Source: Isoetes taiwanensis
Lineage: Eukaryota > Streptophyta > Lycopodiopsida > Isoetales > Isoetaceae
Length of the DNA: 64,000 bases
Direction of reading: 5' to 3'
Assembly (NCBI GenBank): GCA_021234155.1
Contig: JAJEKV010000022.1
Span: 5,479,852 to 5,543,851, forward strand
Position numbers and translations under genes: made by a program. This document shows, in pieces, positions 44,677-56,255 of this stretch. Numbering within the stretch: the first letter of the stretch is position 1; every line of letters begins with the position of its first letter. A model generated the notes under the pieces. The model worked only from the letters and a program-made list of their open reading frames with translations, had not been told where the DNA came from and searched no databases.

Positions 44677-46765
44677 TTACACGAGTTTTCTGGAGATTAC
44701 ATAATTTTCAAAATTTCTAAGTTCATAAACAGCAGATCATTTCTTTTCTTTCTTGACTCTCCTGGCCAAGTACCTCTCCACTGCATTTCCTTCTTCTTCT
44801 TCACCCTCATTGGACACCTCACTAGCATGAACTGTAGCAGCAATGGCTGGACTGTCAAGCACAATCTTAGGCAATTGAACACTATCCAGTGCTTCCTGCA
44901 ACACTGAAATTAAGGACAGTATTAATGCAATTGAACTGAATTTCTTAATTGAAATTGCAAAACTTACATGCTGCTGATTTATCTTTTAGGTTGACATCAA
45001 GTTTTTTCCTGGAAGGGGGGGTAGCACCTGCCAAGAAAGGAATTCATGTTCAGATAAATTCAGCATGCAAATACCATAGATCTAATAAGATATCCTTACC
45101 TTTTGAAGTACTATGCAATGGACTGCCATCTTCTGCCATAAAAGAACAAATAATCAGCAAAATGTGGAAGAGTTCAAATACAATTTAATCATTCCAATTA
45201 GATAACATACCTTTAGTATTCAAGCCCAGGAGTTCATCACGTAAGAACTTTACATTCTCCTGACCTGTGCTAAACTTGGGCAATTTTGTAATGTTGGGAC
45301 TTTTTGACAACTTATAATTCTCAGAATCTGCAATGCAAAACAGCAGACAAGACATCAGTAAAAGCAAAAAAACATAGAAACAGCACCTTTAAAGCACTTA
45401 CAGTCAATGTCCTTAGCCTTCTTCAGAGCACTCCTTGTCATCCTCTTTCTCATTTTTCTTGCAGGTATTTCTGCTTCAGATTCAGATTCTGCAGAAGATT
45501 GCTCAACATTCTTCTTCCTTTTCATTATGTTGAATTCCTCAGATTCTTCAGCAGGCTCTTCTTCAGCAGATTCTTCAGCATTTTCTTCAGCAGCCTCTTC
45601 TTCAACATCAATAATATTCTTCTGTTCACCTACATGGCCGAGCTCGACCAGAAGTGAATGTGGCACAGATTCACCACAACCAGAAACAATACAATGGACT
45701 CAAGCACAGCAGAAAAACAAAAAACATGAAATTTATGTGTGCACTTCAGCTCAATATGCATAGCATATTCATCACTGAAGGAAAAATCACATATCTGACA
45801 AGTGCTAGCAGAGCTAAAAGAAAAATTGTAAATACCCATTGTGATGTTAATGGGGTTTACCTTCTTGTTCTGCAGTGAAGAAATCTGGGCTGCTCTTGCA
45901 TGCCACAATTCCATGGCTTGCTCATATGATTTTATATCATTCTTTGTCATCTTGATCTGCTTTTATGTTCTTGAATCTGTCCTTTCCCATAGAAGAGAGT
46001 GTCTTGTCCAGTAAGCCTACCAGCACATCTTCCTCACACTTCATAACCGCAGGTCCTTTGCATTTCCGGATCATCGAAGAAATGTTAATGTCATGTCCAT
46101 TCTAGTCTTCCTTTTTTCTTCTATGGCATCAACAAACTGTTGTAAGATGCCTTGGTCAGAGCCATGCTGCCCTCTAACCTAAGAGCATCATTTTCCAAAT
46201 TGCAAAGCTTCCCTTCTGCTTCAAACTTCATTTCCTCCAATTTCTTAACCGGTGCAAGAACACTCTGTATGTTCATGTCGAAAGTATTCAGAGGTGTTCT
46301 TTTGGCCTTCTTCTTCAAGGAGTCCTGGAGGCATCGGCAGCAAAGGAGGCCCAATTGACTCTAAACTCCTTCTTCCGAGCCAATGCGGTCAGATCTTTGC
46401 CAAGCAAATGCCCGAGCAAATTGAGTTCGCACCGCATTATTCGGCAACTTCTTTTGATAAACTTTCGCCACAAGATCCAATAATTCCTGCTTAAAGCTGT
46501 GTTTAATCTCCTTCACATTGATATTTCCGTTATGAAGTTTTAACTTTCCATACTGGATAAGAAGTCGGATTCGGGGACTTCTTCGCCTTTGATCTGCCTT
46601 TTTCTCGCCGAAGAGGGTAAACCCTGGAATTTTTCGAATTCAAATTCTGTTCTGGCAAATACCTACAACAAAGATCACATTCATTAGAAAAGGATAACGA
46701 AATAGAAAGAAAAAAAAAAACCAAACTTGCAGGCCGCAACTCACCTTACGACCTCCGGAATCCAT
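44677..46765 (-). pseudogene. Second gene of the TIR element, multi-exon, unknown function
   Basis: Minus-strand exons: 46765-46745 (MDSGGRK, donor GTGAGT), 46662 to about 45863, 45629-45402, 45327-45211, 45132-45100, 45027-44968 and 44903-44677 (stop). Exon 2 encodes VFARTEFEFEKFQG, then after frame changes KHSFKQELLDLVAKVYQKKL and VKKLEEMKFEAEGKLCNLE (coiled coil), ending near ARAAQISSLQNK. Exon 3 is strongly acidic (VEEEAAEENAEESAEEEPAE) then basic (PARKMRKRMTRSALKK). The last exon ends RNFENYVISRKLV. The mix suggests a nuclear, DNA- or chromatin-associated accessory protein, but no domain is recognised. Exon 2 carries several frameshifts. Confidence 0.6.
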
Positions 46766-47095
46766 CGGCTTCGAGCAAGCAAGCAAGCAAGCAAGGAATC
46801 GATCAAGCAAGGAATCGGCTTCGAAAGCAAGCAAGGAGGCGGTTTGGAATTCAAATGTAAGGGAATTAAAAGTTTACGACCGATTCAATGATTATCCGCA
46901 TGTTCGATCATTTCGCGTCGGTAAGTAGAATCGAAATCGCTCTGACCGCACTGCACCGCACTGACACTTCGTGACCGTCAGAGCAAAACTTCAATATCAC
47001 TCGCCCCGCACACTTCAAAACTTCAACACGCCTCGCTCAGAAGCGAACCCAGCACCAAAATATAGGTGCCGATGACGTCTTGAAATTTCGCGTTT

Positions 47096-47122
47096 TTGTA
47101 CACCTCAATTAAAAAAACACCC
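47096..47122 (-). repeat. Right terminal inverted repeat
   Basis: The reverse complement begins GGGTGTTTTTTTAATTGAGG. Followed by TATG. Confidence 0.9.
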
Positions 47123-47642
47123 TATGTCAAAAATACGTCACAAAACATTTCTGGCACCGAAAAATTTTCACATAAGCGAAACAACAGTTTTGCTTACGCT
47201 GAAAACAAGACATAAAAAACCGGTTTAACCACGAGAAGTGCAGAATGTTCGCGATAAGCCCAAATGATGTTTCGCTTATTAAAAATTTTAAACCCCAGAA
47301 GTTTAAACTTCGTTTAAACGCTTTAAAATGTTTTCGCATAAGCGAAATAGTTGTTTCGTTTACGTGAAAAATTGTAAAGTGATTTAGGGCATTTTGTTAA
47401 GGGAAAAAAGTTTTTGCGCCACTGTTTGCTCTGTTTTGAACAGGTGTATTATTATATATAAGGAAAACGTGTTTAACCTTAGAATTCACCTCGAACGTTG
47501 ACTACTAAGTTGAGTCAACATACTGCTTGGGAAATGGTCAGCCTTTGAGGTTTGAATTTTTTGTTGAGGGCCTGACGCCGGAATATGTGAAGTGAGATTA
47601 CTTTTTCCCAGAGTTTTTCGACCTTGGGTTCCTACCCTGTTT
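47123..47642. other. No gene recognised
   Basis: AT-rich. Contains several TTTCGCTTA / TAAGCGAAA inverted motifs (about 47170-47350) suggesting foldback potential. Confidence 0.4.
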
Positions 47643-48213
47643 AAAATTGCTTTTCAAACTAATTTTTGCTTGAATCTATTTAGAATTAGATATTCCAAGA
47701 ATATAAAGGTTCAATTTTCAGTGATTTATTTAAAATTTGGCAATGATAATTTCTAAATAAAATTTGATGGTGTGATAAGCGATTGACTTAAAACTATTAT
47801 GAGAATTTTCACAATTTACAAATTTTTACACTTTTAAAAATACTTTAAAGAAAGTATTATCCATTAATTTTCAATATATTTTGCTTCATCAAAAATAAAC
47901 TATTCAATAGTTATTATTAAAACATAAACGTATTCAATTTCAATTTAAAATTATTTTTTTAAATATTTAAAAACAATAACATTTTAAGCATACAGAGTTT
48001 CTTAGATAAGAATTTAATTCTAAAAGATTAAAGCGAATATTAGTTTAGAAAGCAATTTTATACCTTAGTTTCCATCATACTTTTGATCTAAAAATAAATT
48101 GAACAATTTACTAAAATCAACAAAGTTAAAAATACATGTAATCTTATCATAACATCCTTGAAGCGTATCTATTAGATTTGAATAAGTCCAAATTTTGCTA
48201 AATATGTCATAAG

Positions 48214-48428
48214 ACGGTAAAATATGGAAAATGCAGTGTCAGATGTATGCATCTGATGTCTTGATGCCACACTCATCTGTGGGTCGGCGCAACTATGTAA
48301 AGGATAAAACCCTTGTTGCAGGTGAAGTAGTCAAATTTTACAAGAAAACTAAAAGCGAAAAATGCATCTATGCCATCAAATGTGGTGAAGAAGAAAGTGA
48401 GGACGAAAATGAGGATGAAGATGAGTAA
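48214..48428 (+). CDS. B3 domain, C-terminal exon (orphan, unit 1)
   Basis: Following CATAAG (possible acceptor) the frame reads DGKIWKMQCQMYASDVLM, then VGRRNYVKDKTLVAGEVVKF and YKKTKSEKCIYAIKCG, then an acidic tail (EEESEDENEDEDE) and stop. W-K-M, the YVKDKTL-AGEVVKF pattern and the spacing match the second half of a plant B3 DNA-binding domain. No matching first-half exon exists upstream within the array, so this copy appears orphaned at the array's left edge. The acidic tail is not part of B3. Confidence 0.65.
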
Positions 48429-48767
48429 AATGAGGATGAAGAAGAAACCGACTAGGAAGATTAATTGGTCATCGGCTATTTTCTCTTCTGTTGGACTGTT
48501 CTATAATTGTCTTCTGTTTTATATAGTTTATATATAAAGGTCTGTTTTGATTCACTTAAAGTTTTTGTTGGGATTTTACAGACCGAAATGATAGAATGGT
48601 CTATAAAAAGATGTCGAGCTCTTCTATGTTTTCATCTCTTCCTATTTTCTGTATTTTCTCTAGTGTTACGTCCAGTTTATCTTCAGGTTTGGTTTGGAAG
48701 TTCCTTATTTTGTTCTTGGTTTTGTTTTATAGATTTAGGTTCTTATTGATTATTGATTGTTGGTTAG

Positions 48768-48980
48768 ATGGCGGATTGGCAGCTGTTCTTCGCCAAAATC
48801 CTCACCAAAACAGATGTTAGTCAACACAGGTTCACATTTTCAAAATCCACTAAAGATGAATTTCCAAAGACCCTGAGTTCTATTGAAGCTATGAGAAAAA
48901 GTTTGACCACTGGGCAAAACCAGACAGAATTAAAAGAGACGATAATACCATTTCATGACCTTGATCTTTTAGAATCATGA
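48768..48980 (+). CDS. B3 domain, N-terminal exon (unit 1)
   Basis: MADWQLFFAKILTKTDVSQH followed by RFTFSKSTKDEFPKTLSSIE fits the first half of a B3 domain (F-x-K-x-LT-x-[ST]DV, then the PK/FP element). The frame continues through an IIPFHDLD stretch to a stop at 48980. The matching second half lies about 0.75 kb downstream at 49738-49952, so a functional gene would need an intron crossing the repeat-unit boundary. I could not place a GT donor with certainty, so the model is tentative. Confidence 0.55.
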   Translation: MADWQLFFAKILTKTDVSQHRFTFSKSTKDEFPKTLSSIEAMRKSLTTGQNQTELKETIIPFHDLDLLES

Positions 48981-49737
48981 CGTATTCAATAAAACTTAGA
49001 TTTATTCAGATTTGATGGATAGCACAAGGATGCCATTATAAAAATATATATATTGTTTAATTCTTCTTGATTGTTATAATATTTTAAAAATTTTAATTAT
49101 ATAAGTTCATCTTTAAATTAAAAGTGTAATAGTTATCGAAGAATAAAGTTGCTTTTCAAACTAATTTTCGCTTGAATCTATTTAGAATTAGACATTCCAA
49201 GAATATAAAGGTTCAATTTTCAGTGATTTAACAAATTTAAAATTTGGCAATGATAATTTCTAAATGAAATTTGATGGTGTGATAAGCGATTGACTTAAAA
49301 CTATTATGAGAATTTTCACAATTTATAATTTTTTACACTTTTAAAAATACTTTAAAGAAAGTCTAGGTTTGAACAGTTTATTATCCATTAATTTTCAATA
49401 TATTTTACTTCATCAAGAATAAACTATTCAATAGTTATTATTAAAACATAAACGTATTCAATTTCAATTTAAAATTATTTTTTTAAATATTTAAAAACAA
49501 TAACATTTTAAGCATACAGAGTTTCTTAGATAAGAATTTAATTCTAAAAGATTAAAGCGAATATTAGTTTAGAAAACAATTTTATACCTTAGTTTCCATC
49601 ATACTTTTGATCTAAAAATAAATTGAACAATTTACTAAAATCAACAAAGTTAAAAATACATGTAATCTTATCATAACATCCTTGAAGCGTATCTATTAGA
49701 TTTGAATAAGTCCAAATTTTGCTAAATATGTCATAAG

Positions 49738-49952
49738 ACGGTAAAATATGGAAAATGCAGTGTCAGATGTATGCATCTGATGTCTTGATGCCACACTCAT
49801 CTGTGGGTCGGCGCAACTATGTAAAGGATAAAACCCTTGTTGCAGGTGAAGTAGTCAAATTTTACAAGAAAACTAAAAGCGAAAAATGCATCTATGCCAT
49901 CAAATGTGGTGAAGAAGAAAGTGAGGACGAAAATGAGGATGAAGATGAGTAA
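49738..49952 (+). CDS. B3 domain, C-terminal exon (unit 2)
   Basis: Coding sequence from the in-unit ATG onward is identical to 48231-48428 (65 codons), including the acidic tail. With 48768-48980 it would form the one potentially complete B3 gene of the array. Identical coding sequence in two copies points to recent duplication or homogenisation. Confidence 0.6.
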
Positions 49953-50291
49953 AATGAGGATGAAGAAGAAACCGACTAGGAAGATTAATTGGTCATCGGC
50001 TATTTTCTCTTCTGTTGGACTGTTCTATAATTGTCTTCTGTTTTATATAGTTTATATATAAAGGTCTGTTTTGATTCACTTAAAGTTTTTGTTGGGATTT
50101 TACAGACCGAAATGATAGAATGGTCTATAAAAAGATGTCGAGCTCTTCTATGTTTTCATCTCTTCCTATTTTCTGTATTTTCTCTAGTGTTACGTCCAGT
50201 TTATCTTCAGGTTTGGTTTGGAAGTTCCTTATTTTGTTCTTGGTTTTGTTTTATAGATTTAGGTTCTTATTGATTATTGATTGTTGGTTAG

Positions 50292-50430
50292 ATGGCGGAT
50301 TGGCAGCTGTTCTTCGCCAAAATCCTCACCAAAACAGATGTTAGTCAACACAGGTTCACATTTTCAAAATCCACTAAAGATGAATTTCCAAAGACCCCGA
50401 GTTCTATTGAAGCTATGAGAAAAGTTTGAC
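50292..50430 (+). pseudogene. B3 domain, N-terminal exon (unit 2), frameshifted
   Basis: Same start as unit 1 (MADWQLFFAKILTKTDVSQ) but GAGAAAAAGTTTG is GAGAAAAGTTTG here, giving an early stop after EAMRKV. Just downstream CCACTGGGC is CCACCGGC. No second-half exon follows because unit 3 is truncated. Confidence 0.6.
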
Positions 50431-51258
50431 CACCGGCAAAACCGCATTGCATTAAAAGAGACGATAATACCATTTCATGACCTTGATCTTTTAGAATCAT
50501 GACGTATTCAATAAAACTTAGATTTATTCAGATTTGATGGATAGCACAAGGATGCCATTATAAAAATATATATATTGTTTAATTCTTCTTGATTGTTATA
50601 ATATTTTAAAAATTTTAATTATATAAGTTCATCTTTAAATTAAAAGTGTAATAGTTATCGAAGAATAAAATTGCTTTTCAAACTAATTTTCGCTTGAATC
50701 TATTTAGAATTAGACATTCCAAGAATATAAAGGTTCAATTTTCAGTGATTTAACAAATTTAAAATTTGGCAATGATAATTTCTAAATGAAATTTGATGGT
50801 GTGATAAGCGATTGACTTAAAACTATTATGAGAATTTTCACAATTTATAAATTTTTACACTTTTAAAAATACTTTAAAGAAAGTCTAGGTTTGAACAGTT
50901 TATTATCCATTAATTTTCAATATATTTTACTTCATCAAGAATAAACTATTCAATAGTTATTATTAAAACATAAACGTATTCAATTTCAATTTAAAATTAT
51001 TATTTTTAAATATTTAAAAAAAATAACATTTTAAGCATACAGAGTTTCTTAGATAAGAATTTAATTCTAAAAGATTAAAGTGAATATTAGTTTAGAAAGC
51101 AATTTTGTACTTTAGTTTCCATCATACTTTTGATCTAAAAATAACTTGAACAATTTACTAAAATCAACAAAATTAAAAATACATATAATCTTATCATGAC
51201 ATCCTTGAAGCATATCTATTAGATTTGAATAAGTCCAAATTTTGCTAAATATGTCATA

Positions 51259-51981
51259 TAGGCTATATCGTTCCCTAGGGGTGAAGCGAGAAAAAGGGGG
51301 GTTTTAGTCTTAGTTTTTTTTTCCTTTTTTCTTTTATTCTGATAGTTCCAATCTAAATTTGGCGTGGCCTTCTTTTTTAGGCTGCGTCATCCACAAAAAT
51401 CGGTGGCTATTGCCATGTTTCTCGGGTTGGGGATTTTGGACGTACACTCCGACTTTAGTGGGATTTGTCGGTCTTCTAAAGGATAGGCTTGATCATGTTA
51501 AAATTTTCTCATGCAAGACTAGTATTCTAGTCTAGTTCAGCATCCTATGCAGTTGCAGATCATATGGCCGTTGCTTGTTTTTCTTTCTTATGCAAAAAGA
51601 GTGGGGTTTTCCTCTAGAACCAAGAGCAACTGGAAGGCGAAGTAATCCCTTTCCGCTTTCCGACGCAGGGCTATGGGCTTTTCACTTGTCTATCGAATGG
51701 TCATATTTTGCAAAGAGCCCAAATCCGGACCCTTTGATCGCGATCACAACATTTAATGTGGTTTGGCCAATGGTTTTTACCGACGTATTTCTCTTTCATG
51801 TATATGTATGGGGAGCATTTTTTTTATAAAGGGGTGTGAGTTGTATATTCCTCCACCCTTGATTTGGCATATTCAAGAAAATATGCCGGGCGCAATGATC
51901 CTGAAAAACCTATAGGCAGTCACCCATAAGAGTCCATAAGAGTCAATATGTAGCCGTATTAAATTTTTATAAGGGAAAATT
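51259..51981. other. No gene recognised
   Basis: One 84-codon plus-strand frame (51575-51829) with hydrophobic C-terminus. I considered organelle origin but recognise nothing. Confidence 0.4.
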
Positions 51982-52733
51982 CCAAATATGCCCCTACATT
52001 TTCCCTTATTTCTCTCCGTGGACGATAAAAACAATTCTATTCTATTCTATTCTATTCTATTCTATATGCCCTTATATTTTTCAAAATTCCAAAATTACCC
52101 CTTGCTTAACTATTTTTATTTAACTATTTGATAATCTAGTCTGTTATGGAATAGAACGATCATGGCGGCTTCAGATATGTCGAAGATGGATTCCTGGTGT
52201 CGATTGGAGCACAAAAGTCTACTTCTTCTCCATTGGGTCGACTGATTTAGGCTTTAAATCCCGATATATTGCATTTGCATAAGGCTACTTCTTCAGCATT
52301 TGGTCGGCGTATTAGACTTGAAAAGACAAATTTTGAAGCTGCAGCACATGTTTCTTTGGTGAATGCTTGTGTTTCTCTGCAAATACCCATTCATATTCCT
52401 TGCTACATCAAGATGAAGGGTTTAATTTTGAGAAGAAAGCATAGAACAGATCGGCCAGTTCGATCCCCACATGAATTTTGCATGCGGATGAAACATCGAT
52501 TCAATGGTGATTTAGAGAGTAAAATTGTGATTCAATGCATTTAGATAAATCGTCATCGATTTCACTCATGCGATGCCTGAATCAAATTTTGGAGCTGCTA
52601 CTCCTAACAATATATTTTCTTATAATAGCCACGGTTTTGCACTATCATATCCAGTTACGAAGGGTATTTTTGAAATTTTTATGATTCTAGGGGCATAATT
52701 TGAAAATATGGGAAAATGTAAGGGCATTTTTGG
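51982..52733. mobile_element. Foldback/MITE-like element with long imperfect TIRs
   Basis: The left arm CCAAATATGCCCCTACATTT pairs with the reverse complement of the right end (CCAAAAATGCCCTTACATTT). Further inside, TATGCCCTTATATTTTTCAA pairs with the complement of GGTATTTTTGAAATTTTTAT. The arms span roughly 130 bp each. An (ATTCT)n run is inserted in the left arm. The interior has an unassigned 91-codon frame (52269-52544). There is no transposase, so the element is non-autonomous. Confidence 0.7.
52014..52066 (+). repeat. (ATTCT)n microsatellite with shared flank
   Basis: TCCGTGGACGATAAAAACA followed by ATTCT units, as at 38382-38419. Confidence 0.9.
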
Positions 52734-53562
52734 CTTATGAACGGGCGAGATGGGGCAAGATGAATGGCCTGGATTTCGATCCATGTCCCTTCATCCCATT
52801 GGTTGGTCTAAACGACTCTGTTTTCCACCTGCCCTGTATTCCGCCTTGGCGGCTTTGCTATGGCCATGACGATGGCTACAGCTTTGCTAGGGCTCCTGCT
52901 ATGGCGATGCCGATGGCGCACCGAAGCTTAACAGTGCACTGAGGATAACCCACATGCATCTTGGTTTTTCTGAAGCTTAGCAGTGCATTGTGGCTAGAAA
53001 ATGGCGATGGCAAATACGGTGAAGGATGAAGCCGCTGGCCTCTTAATATCTAGCACTGACATCCGCTTTACCCTATGCTCTAGCTATGGCGATGGCTTCT
53101 TATCTTGCAGCTATTTTCGATGGCTGTTTGCTGGAGCGAAAGACAGGCCAGTATGGAGTTGCTAAAAATGGTGGATCTCAAATCACACAAGCTGCCTGGA
53201 TTCTAGCCTGCGCTTTACTACGGTATTTGTGTTTTTTGCAGATCTTGTAAAACAAGTAAAAGTGATTATTCTTCCTTGTTTTTTCATCAAGTGAAGCGTA
53301 TTTTGTTTTGAACAGGGGAATAAACCTGCGGCAGGGCAATTTGGGGATGCTGGAAAGCGCCATTATCTGTCAAAATCCTGGGTTTTGGCTGCGGTAAGAG
53401 CGGCCAAAACGCTGTCAATACTGTCGAAAAGCCATGAAGAAGGTATTCTAAAACCTAAAGCAGAGTAAACAGACCACCAAGTCATGCCATCTAGACTCTT
53501 TCACAATAATCCATAGAACTCGGAATTTTGAAAGTCAAATTTTTCCATATGACTGGGAACTT

Positions 53563-53743
53563 TGAAGACCAAACAATCTATATTTGTGAAGAATCTAAGC
53601 ATGATTGAACTTACAATATAAAGATTACCATGCAAGAGGATTTGGACATAGATGCAAACAATCTATATTTGTGAAGAATCTAAGCATGATTGAACTTACC
53701 ATGTAAAAGATTACCATGCAAGAGGATTTGGACATAGAAGCAA
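53563..53743. repeat. ~87-bp tandem duplication
   Basis: Two units sharing AACAATCTATATTTGTGAAG and AGAGGATTTGGACATAGA, with few changes. Confidence 0.9.
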
Positions 53744-53952
53744 AATGTATTCATTATTCAGGATGCATTGTTATCTTCACATCATTGTATGGAGGATGCT
53801 CAAATTCTAAAGATAGGCAGCTAAATAACCTCTGACGTTTGAATTTATGGAATAGTTTGCACAATTTCACTACGTTTGTCTTTTCATAACACATGGTAGT
53901 TTCATTTTAGATTGTACCAATCAAGGATCCTCTACGGAACTCAGTAACACTA

Positions 53953-54153
53953 AAGTTCATCAAATCTTTACAGTAACACTAGAGTTCATCAGAACATTAC
54001 ATGCATAATCCCTTACACTCTTTATGTAGTCACAAGCTAGAGTTCATCAGAACTTTAGACGCATAATCCCTTACACTCTTTATGCAGTCACGAGCTAGAG
54101 TTCATCAGAACTTTACATGCATAATCCCTTACACTCTTTATGCAGTCACAAGC
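53953..54153. repeat. ~57-bp tandem repeat, three or more copies
   Basis: Units contain AGAGTTCATCAGAACTTTA, CATAATCCCTTACACTCTTT and ATG(C/T)AGTCAC(A/G)AGCT. The units abut without spacers, so it is not a CRISPR array. Confidence 0.9.
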
Positions 54154-54440
54154 TATATGCTGAGGGGCATGAACATCATTCAACATCATTTTGACTTTGT
54201 TATGATGGATTTTACCTTGATTACTCAATGGGTTGTTTATTGCGAAAATTTTATATTGAAATGCCCTCATCAGGCTCCTGCCCATGTCATGTTCGTAATA
54301 CTTTGCATTTCGGATTGACACCATGTTGGTAAAAGAGAAATGTTCAGGACTACTCTTTCCACCAACAATACACATGATTACATTTCTTGTTGTTTGTCCT
54401 GCACTAGTAGAGGATAGCTAGGAGCGGAATAGTGGGAATA

Positions 54441-56001
54441 TGTGACGTTCCAGAATAATATACGGTATGAATATGTATATTATAATCGACACGTCACTAG
54501 TACATGTCGACTCAGACGACATGACGACATGTACACATCGACCATAAAGGGGTAGTACCCTAGGGTACAACCACAGAACCATTATATTGCACATGTTAAG
54601 GCCACATGTGAATATAATATCCTTTTGCCATGTGGCAATAGGCCATTGACCAAAAAGGGCCCAGCCCTAAATTCGTGGGGATAAAGGGGCATAAACCCTA
54701 AAAGGGAAACCCTTTCGGTTTCCAACCCCTATAGGTCAGATTGAGCAGCATTGGACACCATCTCACTTTGAAGAGTAGCGGAGGAACGGAATTCCTAAGT
54801 CGCATTTCGATCCAAGCTAGCGGTCTCGAGATCCAAAGAATATGGACGCCTTGAGGAACGGAGCCAACCAAGAAGCGGTTAGTGGTTGATCCGATAGTTA
54901 GATCCGAGTTTTCAGCCCTCATCCCATAGGATTAGTATTAGTTCTTAGCTATAGGCACCCCTGACCTAAGAATGATAGATACTAACAAAGGAACCTAACC
55001 ATGTATGATTAGGTAGATCGAATAGATGTATTCTATTGTTTGGGTTACATTTGTGATGATGTTTGACATTCTATGCGCCACTCTTGTGTATTGGGAAGGG
55101 GGTAGAGACCCGAGCCCAAGTAATGATCATAGTTTTAGCCCATTAATTCCCAATTAATGCGGCCTATGCATAAGAGCCCCACCTACAGGTGGGTGGCGGA
55201 GCTAGACCGGTGACAAAAGGGAGGTCTTGTCTAATCCACGGTTGATCCCTCGATATGTAGCGGCGGCCGGGGAACATTGTGAGCGGGCCTAATACCCCCT
55301 GGCACTACGTGAGGCGGGGGTATGGGCTCGACACCTCTTGGGCGATGCGTGGGTCTTCTAGGGGTTCAAGTCCGTTAATGCGGCGGTGGCTCTCGGCTGC
55401 TTTGTGATTGGCATGAACCTTCCGAGGGAGTGATCCCCTCCGCCTCATCGGGCTGGGAGATGCAACCCAAGAGCTTGGTAGCCCCTCACGGCTATTCAAC
55501 CGGCAAGCTACGGTCGCTCCAATACTTTTCAGCCCTATCGCAAAGTATGCACAGGGAGGGGGATGGAGTGGACTACCCAACGGCCATGTTCCTATGCCAC
55601 CAAATCCAATTGCCATGAATTACATGCATTGCTATCCGGGAGACCCCAAACGTCGATCGATCCCCATCATCCAACTTGGGTAGGATCTTCCCTATGTTAT
55701 GTTGATGTCTTGATGTGTGATGCGGCCCCTCTTGTGATATGGTGGACCACCCTTCGAGGTGGGTATGTTTATTATCGATTGATGTCATGTGCTCATGTTT
55801 TGTTTACGCTTCCGTTGCTAGGTCGATCCCGAGGGAGACGGGATGAATGACACGTCCATTCTTCCCCGTCGGGTTCTTGGCCACCATCGAGAGCCCGATG
55901 TTAGGTGGACGGCCTCACATCAGCCAGGCGGATCTTTGGTTTGAGGATGATCTCCGCTTTGTATACGATCGGGGCATCGTATATGAGCTGGGGCCGTCAC
56001 A
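54441..56001 (+). repeat. 5' LTR of the large Ty3 element
   Basis: 1561 bp, starting TGTGACG and ending CGTCACA (matching short terminal inverted repeats). It is followed after one base by the PBS. The boundary is inferred from these signals, because the second LTR is not in the window. Confidence 0.85.
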
Positions 56002-56002
56002 A

Positions 56003-56014
56003 TGGTATCAGAGC
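56003..56014 (+). promoter_or_regulatory. Primer-binding site, initiator Met tRNA
   Basis: TGGTATCAGAGC one base after the LTR end; same PBS type as the TR-GAG element. Confidence 0.95.
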
Positions 56015-56255
56015 TCTGATCTTGGCAGACCAGGATCGAGCACTGACCGAAACCCTATAGGAACTAACTCATCTAGACATTCAGTCTTGGAGGTAAAAGC
56101 CCAAGCACAAACCTCGAGTAGCGGGAAAATTTTTTCTCCCGGGGTAGAGTTAGTAATTATCTAGGATTAGGATAATTAGAGAACATAGGTAAGATAGAAC
56201 AAACAGTCGAAAAGTACTTAAGAGAGCCTACTAAATTTCAGACACTTTTGGCCAA

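Larger units (their letters stand above)
40019..47122 (+). mobile_element. 7.1-kb DNA transposon with TIRs and two convergent genes
   Basis: The ends are 27-bp terminal inverted repeats (40019-40045 and 47096-47122) starting GGGTGTTTT and ending GAGGTGTACAA, with two mismatches, flanked by the 4-bp direct repeat TATG (40015-40018, 47123-47126). Inside, a plus-strand gene (about 40663-44117) encodes a DDE-like transposase candidate, and a minus-strand gene (46765-44677) converges on it. Both use many clean GT-AG introns, unusual for a transposon. Intron phases fit across seven exons of the plus gene, so the exon map is reliable. I cannot assign the superfamily. Confidence 0.85.
47643..51258 (+). 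repeat. Tandem array of ~1.5-kb units, about 2.4 copies, with B3 exons
   Basis: Units begin TTGCTTTTCAAACTAATTTT at about 47647, 49149 and 50671 (periods 1502 and 1522 bp). Units 1 and 2 each contain a B3 second-half exon followed by a B3 first-half exon; unit 3 stops just before its second-half exon. Unit 2 differs from unit 1 by a ~20-bp insertion near 49365 and few substitutions. Confidence 0.93.
52734..54440. other. No gene recognised; two tandem-duplication blocks
   Basis: 52800-53110 contains repeated GATGGCGATG-like motifs but no domain. Tandem blocks are listed separately. Confidence 0.4.

Noticed and set aside
45355-45666. Acidic 103-codon frame as a stand-alone gene
   Set aside because: It is bounded by clean splice sites (45629 acceptor side, 45402 donor side) and fits as exon 3 of the multi-exon minus-strand gene.
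51575-51829. Possible organelle-derived insert
   Set aside because: The hydrophobic frame suggested it, but I recognise no plastid or mitochondrial gene.
53953-54153. CRISPR-like spaced repeats
   Set aside because: Units abut in tandem with no unique spacers, in eukaryotic DNA; it is a minisatellite.
55847-56164. Plus-strand 105-codon frame near the LTR end
   Set aside because: It crosses the LTR boundary and PBS, so it is very unlikely to be coding.
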